This document shows, one piece after another, positions 35,436-46,600 of a stretch of 64,000 nucleotides of DNA. The position numbers and the translations under genes were made by a program. This DNA is from Costus lasius (lineage: Eukaryota > Streptophyta > Magnoliopsida > Zingiberales > Costaceae), in NCBI GenBank assembly GCA_027563935.2, contig CM050447.1, positions 15,651,501 through 15,715,500 on the forward strand. Reading direction: 5' to 3'. Below the pieces are notes generated by a model. That model had not been told where the DNA came from and searched no databases. It saw nothing but the letters and a program-made list of their open reading frames with translations. Numbering within the stretch: position 1 is the first letter of the stretch; each line of letters starts with the position of its first letter.

Positions 35436-38035
35436 GTTGGAGTTAAAGAGTTATGATCAGAGTGAACGTAGAACAGTTTTTGAGTTCAAAACAGATGAAA
35501 ATTTACATGTAGATAGCAAGAGTAGACAACTTAATGTGCAGATGTGGACTTTACATGTAATCAGAGACCTGTCCCCTCGATTGAGTGAGGTAGGACAAGG
35601 GTTTCCTGTCTCTTAAGAAACAGTGATTGGTGGTTCAAAGAGCACATTACAGCTTTAAATCTAGAGGAGAATTGTTCTCAACTCGCATTTGATTGAGCTG
35701 GTTTCAAGCGCTTCTGCAATCGTTTGCAGAGTTCATCCTTGTCTGAAAGTTTGATTGACAGACCAATCAAGGCACTCTGCTCAGTTTAAGGCCAGAGCAA
35801 GAGCAAGGAACTTGATATAACAATGTTGTTGTTGTCAACGCCAACGAATATGGGAAGGATCTTTGATTTTTTTTGCTTACTTTCGAGACAAGAGAAGGCC
35901 ATAACAAAATAGTTATTAGAGACCTAAATACAAACATCAAGCTAATTGATTGGGTAAAGATATAAATACACTCAATAAATTAGACATCCAAAGATAATGT
36001 TAGGCTAATTAATTAGCCTAACACTAAATAATGACTTGGGAAAATTATTGATATATACTAGATTGAAGTCAAAGAAAAGGTGCAAAATAGGCTAAAGTCT
36101 AGCTAACTAATTAGTTAGACAGATGAAGACAATCGAGCAAACACTTAAAGAACAAATGTGTCACATGACACCTAATTGATCTAACTAACTAAAGGTGAAT
36201 ACATGACAAAAGAAAAGAAGTTACTTGCATCTACATAATACTAGAAAGCTTAAGGTCAAAACACAAAGCACTATGGATGTAGATTCAAAAGCAAAATGCT
36301 TAGTGCATAAGCAAGCGAAGAAAGCGAAGTTGTATAGACGGATACGTGAAAACAAATAGAAGAAATGCATCAAGCTTCCCCAAATGACTCATTGTACCGT
36401 GGTAAGCTCTTCATTGAAGGCTACTCATAGTTTTCACCAAATGTTCAAGATTGATTATAATTGCCACATGGGAAAATAAAAAACAAAATATACTTGTCCA
36501 CCAATGAGCATAATTAGACACAACTATTTTCTCGACTAGTGTTGGACACATAATCATGCTTGTCAACCGAAGGAAGACATATTACATTGATTCTAATCTA
36601 AGTTATGACTTTGGCTACTAAGTACCAACTACAACTATATAACCTTATATTATGTCACATGCATACACATCCTAGACATCAATACAAAAATCACATAATC
36701 AACAATGCTATAAAGTAACAATTAATAATAAGGTTAAGCATAAATAAATATATGTATGATTTACTAGTTATTTCACACTGATAAATTTTGTTTCAAATTA
36801 TTATTATTTAACACAATTTATTCATCTCAAATTTATATTAAAAATATTTTTATATCATTATCAATACTTTTAAAACTGCTGCAATATCAAATTGTTAATA
36901 CACAAGTATTTTCATTATTTGTCATATATTAAGGTCCTATATTAAACAAAATACTAATAAATATGAAACTAATCGTACACACTTTATTGGTTTTAATTTA
37001 GTTACATAATAACTATAAATTTAATACAAAATACAAGCACAAAAATAATCATAAAGTTAAGTGTATATTTTTTAAATAATTATGATATTTAATTATCAAT
37101 GAGATCAATAATGTAGTGATGAGTTATATATAGCGATGAGTTATATCATATTATTATTGTAATGTTATATATTATGTATACTTTCGATTTTTTATTTCTT
37201 ATTCTTTTATATTATATATTTTTCTAAAAAAAGTCTATTACTATTTAACTTTTTCATTATTTTTTTGTAAATTATTCATCTATTGCAATTATACTATTTG
37301 TAAAATTTTCCTTAATAGTTTACTTGTGTTTTTATCTTTTTGAACCTAGCCCATGGCCTGTGTGCCTAATTACTTTTAAATACGATCTATGGTTTGTACC
37401 GGTGGTGTACCGCTGAGGTGAACAAACCCGACAATACCTAATAAAAGAAAAACCCCCCGAAAAACAAATATAGTTGCACCCAATTGCCCAAGATTAGGGT
37501 AAGTCAGGAGGCCGAACTGATCCTTTCTAAAATTCTCGTCTTTCTTGCTTGAAGTGGAGAAACCAAATTGATGAAACGCGGTCAGATCGTGAGAATGCGC
37601 AGAAATGCAGACTAGTTGCTCAGCGCTGGAATGGAAGTCGAAGCGTTGCTGCAGCAATCGGACACCGACGGACGTGGAAATTTTCTAATTTTGAATTTCC
37701 AGGTCTGCAGATTTTCAGATCATGTTGGGTTTACGAGCTTTTCAGTTTTAAAAGCCTGAAACCCAACCTCCAACTTATCGTCCACTAATGCAAGGAAACT
37801 AATCGGTAATTCTTAACTGGAACCAACTAATGCAAGAAAACTACGATGAGTAACTTATCGTCCACATGTTTATGTGCGTAATTCCATAATCATCAAATTT
37901 TGCATCACAGTGACAAAAAAAAGATCGTCAAGCTTTCATAGAGAAAACGCATCTAGGCACGACAAGTTTTCTCAGTACGTAAAAAGTAGAGTATGAAGTT
38001 CTCATTAGTATCAGTACGAAGCTGTCCTGTCAGTG
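35436..38035. other. Intergenic region with palindromes
   Basis: No gene is visible. It contains two perfect palindromes (35998-36023 and 36103-36118), AT-only DNA from about 36720 to 37370, and a GTACC-repeat-like scrap at 37380-37420. Confidence 0.5.
35998..36023. repeat. Perfect 26-bp palindrome
   Basis: TGTTAGGCTAATT followed at once by its exact reverse complement, with no loop. A second perfect palindrome (CTAACTAATTAGTTAG) lies at 36103-36118. Confidence 0.9.
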
Positions 38036-41000
38036 TTAAAAGCTGGCATCCTCCGTCGTTGGCCGCCTCAAGAAATAGCGCAAGGCATTGGAGAGAACCT
38101 ACAATTGTAACTACATTAATCATCTTTGTCTAGATCTCTAACATAAAAGGAAATTAGAATGCAGCGAAAAGAAAGATAATTATATGATCAGCAAAGAGAA
38201 ATGACCAGTAAAAATCATTAAAAAAAAATCAAGGGGGGTACCTCCTGCGTAGACTCGATGATAGGTTTGTTCTTATAGCTCACATGGAACTTTGCTTTAG
38301 CCAATAACCCCTGTATGGACATGCTTTGTTTCAATTTTGAAGATATATTCCATGAAAATATGACCGTATGAAAAGAAACAAACAGTAGTGATGATACCTC
38401 AGTGTCGAATTCTCCAGACCGGACTGTAATATTTATGTCAGTGATGAACTTTACAAGATCGACAAGCAAGCCTGGACGATCTGCTGTCTCCACCACAAGT
38501 AAGCTAAAGAGAAAAGTTCATAAATGTGGGTAGAAATGTGATTTGTCCCAAAAAAAAGTATTTTTGAGTATTAATGAATTTATATAAATAAAAGATGCTC
38601 CCGCTGTCCCTCGGTATAATTTGTACAGTAATAAAAAATAAAGACTAGTAACACCGTGCACACCTTCGTTCAGGTCCATCATCATAAATGTCTATATGGG
38701 TTGCAATGTCCACGTCAACCTGAACAGTAAAATGAGAAGAAACCAAGTTTTCAGAAATGCTTGAAAAGGATGCCTAGATGCTAAAACAGTCCAGAATATT
38801 TCCATCTTCGTTTGACTTCTTTGATTCATATAATAACCATGACATACATCCAGATCACTATTGTTTGCTTTAATAGATAAAAAGCTAAAACAACATAAAT
38901 GTCCCTACTAGCTGTCTGAGATGGAGTTCAAATTTTAGTGCATGGAGAATTAGATTTATGAGTAATCCTCGTTGGAAGGGGAATAAGAACATGGAATTAG
39001 GAAGGCAAAATGTGTAACATGGAATCAGTATATTGCTACTATGAATATCTTTTCAAGACTATACAAAAATTCTCTCTAAGACTATGAAAAACTTTTCAAG
39101 GAAATAAAAATGGAGGTACGGGAAAAAATCATGTGCGAGTCACATGAGTCCTTCCCCAGCTGTTCACATCTGTTTGCATCCTTCTATGTCAACTACAGAG
39201 CAATGAATGGGAGGATCAATGGAACTTTACAAATGGATTATGGTTTTGTGAAGTTACTATTAGAAGCTTGACCCCATGGTATTAGACTTATTAGCCTACT
39301 CGGTTGTTAAATGTAGATCAATGGACCTTTACAATCCACATGTGTTACATGAAGCCTTTTGTAAGCCGTGTGGATCGTAAAGTTCTGTTGACCTGGATTG
39401 ACCAACCAATTGGATCAGTCAGACCATGCCCAGCATGAGTTGACCAAGCAATTTTCAAGTTTGAATATTTTTTAATATTGGGTTTTTTTAATAGCAACTA
39501 TATTTAAAATTAATATTAAAAAACATGTGATCCTAATTAACCTACTAATCCCACAGTAAACCAGTGACTCAGAGCCCAGATGGGTCATTATTATTCTAAT
39601 TTGGAGAAGTATGCATTATAACGATACATTCTTCCTCGTACAACTTTACACAAATTGATTTAATATACATTAACCAGCCCAAAACAAAAAGATTCTACAG
39701 AAGTACGCAATGCAGGAAAGAGTGTAGAAACAGAGCGAAGATTTTTCAAAAGTTAAAGCTTCATATAACTGAAGGTGTCACTTTAGTAGAGTCATTCTTT
39801 GTTCATTAAAGGTCATATATTAATGGATTATTTCATATTGTTTAATTACCTTAAAGATGAAATTGGAAGCAAACACTAATCACGGTATCTCATCTGGACT
39901 GCAGATCTTGTGTGTGTAAATAGAGCAATGTAATTCTCTTGCAAACATGGAAAGGACAATCATGAAAGTATAAATTTAAAAGGACAAAAGTATATAATAC
40001 CAGGATTTTATATATACATATATGATAACATTTCTGAAAAGAGCATTCAAGAGAATTCCCAATGTTTCAAAGGTTATGTAAGCCCATTCTCAGATATAAC
40101 AGCACATAAGGTACCTTTGGCTCAGGTGGTTCCACTCCAAAAGTTGCTCCCATAGCCAATCGGCTGCTAGACTCCTACCAGTAGTTCAAAGAATTAACAT
40201 CCAATAGGCTACGGAATCAATGATCTTTTCAATATCAAACTAGAAACAAGCAAATACCCACAAAGAAGTTATTAAAATAAGTAGAATTACCGGGTGATAT
40301 TTGAGCATATTGTTGATAATTGTCAAGCGTATTACTTCTAGCAACTCTGGGTCATCAATTTTACGGCCAGTAGACCTATGAAAATTTTCATTAATTATGT
40401 GTCATACAAGAAATACTGCAAACAGAATTCTACCAATGATAAGTGATATACAGCAAAGGAAAATTATCCAAGGAGTTGCAGAAGTGAGAAGAATGTATTC
40501 TTATTTGAAAATATCAAGAAAGATGTAGCAAACCTATGATAATGACTCACCCGTTAGTTATTGCAAACCTATTGTGCTTCCCAGAAGAATCCAAATATAC
40601 ATTCGCCTTCACAACATGCAACCCTAAGTTCCTCAGTGAATTCATCTTCCAAGTATAAAAGTAGAAATTTATCAGAATAGGAAGGCATTTATTATTTCTA
40701 AAAGGAACTTCCCACTGAAATCAAACAAAGAAAAGCAAGAGAGAGAGAGAGAGAGTGAGTTAAAGCTAAAACTGCACCTACAGTGTCCAGAAGAGCTCCA
40801 AGGCGATCACCAAAGGTTATCTCAACGATGGTTGCATTTGGATCGGAGTCCTGATCTATTATAACTTTGGGAATAGGAATCGTATCATTCTCGTAAGAAT
40901 TCCCATCCTGTTACAACAACGTTCACACAAATAAGGATGCAGCACAGATGAATAGATCGAACAGGTGATTCACTACCTCAACAGCAGTTGGGCATGCGGC

Positions 41001-41558
41001 TCTAGGAGTGCGTACAGCAACATAAGATGGACGTCTGACAATACCCCACAATACACGATTAGAAGAAAATAGTCAAGCACGCAAAGACCAAGTATCGATT
41101 TCACAAATCTAGCCGTTTCCCACTGTTCATATGCATACTCTAAAAGTGCAACCCAATAGAGAAAATATACAATTAACTTCAATATGCGAAAAAGTACTCC
41201 GTCGATCTGCACGGATCACCAGATAAACCCCACTGTAAAGATGTGCATCCATTGATGAAAGAAAAGATCACTCATCTAAGACACAAATTACCAACTAGAA
41301 ATAAATAATAATAAGCACGACAGGTGGAAGATCGTGCATATTGCTGAAATCCAATACACAACCCCGAACAAATAACTAACAGAATCGCCAGCGTAAGGCA
41401 AAAATGAGGGAGACGGAAGCAAACCTGGGTTTAGAATGGGTGCAAAGCCGAGATCGGGAGCGGCGAAGCGAATAGCAGCAGAGGGACGGCAGCGCAGCCC
41501 CTCCCAGCTTCAGAGCAGAGCCGGATCTGAGGTTCCCAGAAGCCATTGCAAGCGACAT
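38036..41558 (-). CDS. Plastid-type ACT-domain repeat protein (ACR11/ACR12 group)
   Basis: Regulatory protein with two ACT domains, folds that usually bind amino acids. ACR11 in Arabidopsis is reported to interact with plastid glutamine synthetase. Exons in transcript order: 41425-41558, 40977-41034, 40782-40907, 40551-40645, 40291-40375, 40115-40174, 38664-38719, 38398-38503, 38242-38310 and 38036-38098. All phases join, giving 283 residues. The first about 60 residues are Ser/Arg/Leu-rich with few acids, like a chloroplast transit peptide. ACT 1 spans about 85-165 ([18 protein letters not shown]). ACT 2 spans about 206-283 ([18 protein letters not shown]). Length and the NNMLKYHP and GATFG linker motifs match the group. 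The promoter side abuts a foldback MITE at 41847-42170. The exon 3-4 acceptor (GGAAG) is the least certain junction. Confidence 0.92.
38720..40114 (-). other. Largest intron of the ACT-domain gene
   Basis: A 1.4-kb intron. The segment at about 39380-39600 is rich in TTGACC/GGTCA-type words and resembles the block in the glutaredoxin intron at about 24000-24300. The rest shows nothing recognisable. Confidence 0.5.
40737..40757. repeat. GA microsatellite
   Basis: About nine GA units in the intron between exons 3 and 4 of the ACT-domain gene. Confidence 0.85.
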
Positions 41559-41846
41559 TACTCTTCTTGGAACGAAACGGACAAAAAAGGTGCAACCCTA
41601 GCTTCGGTTGCTAGATCTCCTCTCCCCGTGCCTAAAAAGGGCAGCGGAGGAGGGCGACAGCGGCAGCAGCAGAGGTGGAAGGGAGGCGTGTCTCATTGTG
41701 CCATCCATTTAAAGGGGGAGGGAGGGGGACATCGAACTTTAACCTCCCCCTCGCTGCCTCACAGCCTCGGCGAGCATACTCCCAAACAAAATCATGGTCC
41801 GGTGAAAAGTGGGAGAGTAGCGAAGACAGAAGGATGAGACTCTGAG

Positions 41847-42170
41847 AAATATTTTGCGAAGCTTAATTTTGTATTTAAAAAAAAAAATTTAAATTCTTTT
41901 TATAAAATTATTATAGGTATTAAGAACTATCCCATGGTATATATATTGGGAGATTTTAAATTTTATATATGTCTAAAATATTCTATATAAATTATATATA
42001 AAATAAAAATACTATTTACTTTTGTCTGTAATCTTGTATAGAATATTTTAAATGTATACAAGATCTAAAATACCCCAATATATATATCATTGAATAGCTC
42101 TTGATATCTATAATATTTCTAAAAAAAAATTTAAAATTAAAAAATTAAGCACCCCTCCGCAAATATTTTC
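41847..42170. mobile_element. Foldback MITE (about 320 bp) next to the ACT-domain gene
   Basis: The left half (AAATATTTTGCG, GCTTAATTTT, GAACTATCCCATGGTATATA, ATATTGGGAGATTTTA, AATATTCTATATAA) is matched in order by the reverse complement of the right half (AAATATTTGCGG, GCTTAATTTT, GAGCTATTCAATGATATATA, ATATTGGGGTATTTTA, AATATTCTATACAA). The element is thus one long imperfect hairpin, highly AT-rich and without coding capacity. Target duplications are not clear. It lies about 290 bp upstream of the ATG of the minus-strand ACT-domain gene, so in its promoter. Confidence 0.8.
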
Positions 42171-43661
42171 TCCTCGCAAAATAGTCGGCAAGCGTGCCAA
42201 AGAGTACAAGTGCGCTAATTTATAATAAATTATTTTATAATTATAAGTGTTATAAAATGGTAAATATTGTAATCTAAAAAATTATTAGAAATATATTAGT
42301 GAGTCAATAAATGATTTATTTAATAAGTTAATTACCTAAAGCTAGAGTTAGTTAATTCCAACTAACCAATTCAATGTGAAAGTGGCAACGAACCGTTTCG
42401 TACACGGGTTAGTCAACTGCTTAATTGCCCACGTGAGTGGCTAATTGAATAATTAATGCAGCATACAATTGAGATGATGCCAATTAGCAGATATTGCGGG
42501 CAAGAAAGCTGAAATCATAGGCTATGTTTACCGCCACATCCTGGTTGGGAAGTAAAAAGATCTAGATAAGATTAGAAGTCGATGAGAACTTACGTTCTAT
42601 TTGACATAGCTAATTAGTTATTTTTACTAATTAAAATAGTTGATTTTAAAAAATTTAAGTATTTGACACGCTGCTTCTAGGTTTAGAATCTAAAATCAAT
42701 ATGAATTTAAAAAGCTGAGATGAAACTTTCTAATTATTTTTCTTCTTGCATATTGTGTCTGCACCTAGATTCGTATGTTTTTATGATAATAAAATTATTA
42801 TTTTAATAAAAATATTAAAGTTAAAATTATTTTTAAAATAGATTTGATTAGTATAATAATTTAGTTAAATACTTTTTAACTTTTTCAACTAGTTACTTTT
42901 CAATCAATACTTTTTCATCCGGTAAAAACTAAACCTAATGTTTTAATAATAATTCTCAAAATCTAGCCTTACTAAAAGCATTATGCTTTCTGTTGACTTT
43001 TTTTTTCATTACTACTTTTTGATGCTTAGAGAGGTTGAAAATTTTAGTAGATGCTGCACGAAGGCCGAAGCTGCCCCAGAAATGTAAAGGGGGCTTTGGT
43101 TGAAGGCTTGAAGCTGTTCTTTTGAAAGCTTTCGGCCGAATTCAAACTTGAGAAGCAAATATTTACTCAATTGCACTCTTTTTTTAAATGAAATTATGTG
43201 AACTAAATTTAGAATTTTTGTATCATGAACTAAAAATAAGAGACAATTAAATTTGTATGTAATTTAATATATATATTTTTAATGTGACAAAAATAAATTA
43301 AATTAAGAAAAATATGAAGAAAAAACCATAAATAAAAAAAACTAATAATAATAATAACCACTAATAAAACCCAACCCCAGTCCCTTTCTTTCTTATTGCC
43401 AAGCGCCCTGGAACGGCTTGCGCTCTAAGGCGACGGAAAGCGAGCGCCCAAAAAGGAAACCCTCGGCCATTCCAGAAGCTCGCGCTCCACCGCCTCCCAA
43501 TCGCACACCCCCTTGTTGGATTCGCGCAAACAATTCGACCCGCGGTACTGGAATGTGACGCGAATTGGACAGAAAAATAGTATCGGTTGTTTTGAGTTCG
43601 ACCGGAGATCGTGTGATCCATGGGACGGCGCGTCTGATCGTTGCGGAAACCGTAGGCGTAG
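42171..43661. other. Intergenic region before the ubiquitin protease gene
   Basis: AT-rich to about 43340, then abruptly GC-rich promoter and leader of the UBP gene. A weak terminal similarity between about 42515 (CTATGTTTACCG) and about 42920 (reverse complement of CGGTAAAAACTAAACC) might mark another MITE, but it is too weak to call. Confidence 0.45.
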
Positions 43662-46600
43662 ATGCTCCGCGGCGCTCTCCCCGCTCTGGATCTCTCGTCC
43701 GTGCTGCAAGTCGTGATCGTGCTGCTGTTTACCTTGTCTGGGGCGCTCCTCCTGGTGAAGCGGGCCGCGTCCAGGTATTTTGTCGTCGACGCCAGCTTCG
43801 AGGTCGGGTCCTCTGGCTACGAGCCGCGGCGCGGCGGCATGTCGATCGGTGGCGGCGACAGGGGCGGGCGAGGCCCCGGGACCGGTGGTGGGGACTGCGC
43901 TGCCTGCGGGAAACTGGGGAGCAAGAGGTGCTCGAGGTGCAAGGGGGTTCAGTATTGGTATATCTTCTTGCTGATTCAATCAAAAGGGCCTTTTGGTGTC
44001 GATTTTAGTTTCTTTATTTCGAAAAGAATCCTTATTTTGTTTCGAAAACTGTTCGCGGTAATCATCAACTTCACAACTTTTACTCTACGGGTACATTATG
44101 AACTTCTTGAATCATTGGCCAGGGAGGTCGCGCTCGCATGATGTATTTTATTCTCCTGGTACTATGCTTAGATTCACAATAATCCATCATTGTTGTGTTC
44201 TTTCGATCGACCTTGAGATGATTAGTCGTGAAAGATTTGACAAAGGTTCAATTGATTTCGGCCAGTCCCATGATTTAAGTTCTCTTGGTCCCACTTTTGG
44301 TGTTTGAAGTATGTTGTCTTATTTGAAGGCATGTGCGCCGTGTGTAGACAAGGTGACGGCTGAAACGATCATTCAATTACTTACTGTTGGCATTGGCTAG
44401 ATAAGCAGTACTGTACTATAGAATAATGTTCGTATATATTAGATGTGCATAACATATCAAGTTAGAGTCATATAGAATATGGCGTTTAGTTTGTTGGATT
44501 TCAATTGTACGCTAAATTTGAGTTCCAAACTTTGAAGAGATTAATAACTTGTCCTTCTAGTGATGCACTTAATATCTGTTAACTCTCATGCCTCTAACCA
44601 AATCTTTAGATTGAGTACTTGGCCACTCCAGAGGTATTCAGTTAATTGTAGGCTGCAACATGAAATCTAGTTTCCTTTCCCCATGTTGTTTCAGTTATCT
44701 TCCTCTGTGGACAAAAGCTAATCGAATCATCTTTAAGTGCTGGAGTTTGATGGTTCCTCTTTAGCATCCTTAAACACAAGAACCATTTCTCTCCTGTTTA
44801 GAGCAAGATAACCAGATCTCACAAGTCACAAATTAACAGGGTTTTGTTCTTTTTAAGTTCATAGGTTTTTTAAATCTCAAATTTGTTTCTTGGTATGGCT
44901 TTAGAGAAGGGAGTACCTTTAGAGTACAGGCTTATTTGTCTGAGATAGTAGGAGATTCACTTCTTATTTTATTTAATATTTAGGGTTAAGATATTAGAAA
45001 CAAAACTGAATGGCAAGTCTTTGGCGATTTTGATTATCATCTTCTGTCGGATTCCTACACTGATTATTTTTGTTTTCTCGCTATTGCAGCTTTGTGTGAG
45101 CATTGTAACGTAACCTTACCTCCTGTCATATTGTCCTTATCTCACCTACTACTGTTAAAATTGACTAGGGTGCCACATGGGTTGTCTTTTTGAGTGTAGA
45201 ACAATTATCACTCCTTTTGTTGTGGCAGGTCCCAGATTGTAATTTATAAGGTAGTTCAGATTTTGAAGTATGTGTTGGATATAACTTTTCATGGAACTAT
45301 TTTCAAGTCCTTTCTTTTAAAGCCGTGATCTAATCTGGTTGCGATTGGTTTTGTTGTCTACCTTTGTTTGCTTTCGTATTTTCGAGCAACTTTCTTTTGT
45401 AACATCCTTTCCTTGACTATCTTCTAAAATTTGTTTATATTTAGGAAGTCATAGGTTTTCTGCCCCCAACTTTATAATAAAAACCTTTTTATGTGCTACC
45501 TTAGCCTAACTCATATACACTTTGTATGATAAATTCTACAATCCCACTACTATAAAGTCCATATAGTCTTCATGTTGCAGCTTGAATTATGCAAGTCATG
45601 ACTTTCTTATTTGTTTTCTAGTTCTAGTTATGTTAGCCTGGTGTAGCTAGTTTCAGTTCTTTATTTTTTTTTCCTTATCAATTGTCTTATATCCTTTTTG
45701 ATGCATTATTTATCAAGCTTACAAGGAGAAGGCTGTTTTTTGTATTCAGCTCAATAGAATGCCAGACAAAGCATTGGAAAGCTGGTCATAAGTTTGAATG
45801 CAAACAACTGAAGTCATCAGAGGCAGATAAAGTTGAAATTGTTACACCAGGAAATGAATCTTGCAGAAGAAGAAAATCGTCTGGGTTCAGTTCTATCGCC
45901 TTAGTTCCAGCTCATGGAACCCCAGTTCGTGGAACCTGTAATATTCTACAAGAACCAAAAAAGGTTATTGTTTTTTTGTTGCTTTCTGCTGAACATCTTA
46001 GATCCTTATGGTCGTTGGTGTTGTTTACTATGTATTAGCAATGATTGTTTTCTCTACCTTCAGATCCTTTTCCCCTATGATGAATTTGTGAAGCTTTTTA
46101 ACTGGGACAACCCAGGATTTCCACCTTGTGGACTTCTGAATTGTGGGAACAGGTCAAGAATACGTTCATATCTTTCTGCTCTGCTTATGTTTGTACTTTC
46201 TGCCATCAGGCAATTCGGACATTTGCAACCATCGTAACAACTTGGCTTTCTTATTGTACAGTTGCTTTGCTAATGTGGTACTACAGTGTTTGGCATCCAC
46301 ACGCCCACTTGCTGCCTACTTATTAGAGAGAGACCACATTAGAGAATGTAAGTCGAAGATGACCAGCTTTTGAGTACTCTATAATTCACATTCTTTTTTC
46401 TTACTGTTTTTATTTTCTTTTAGGTGTAAGGAAACATAATGACTGGTGCTTTCTATGTGAGCTTCAAGTACATCTCAAGAGATCGAGTGAAAGTCGGCAT
46501 CCTTTCTCACCTATCAATATTCTTTCTCGTTTGCCCAACATTGGTGGAACTCTTGGATATGGGAGACAGGAGGATGCCCATGAATTTATGAGGTAGCTTG

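Noticed and set aside
43425..44008. Open frames opposite or overlapping UBP exon 1
   Set aside because: Shadow frames of the GC-rich first exon; the MYND-encoding frame at 43662 is the real one.
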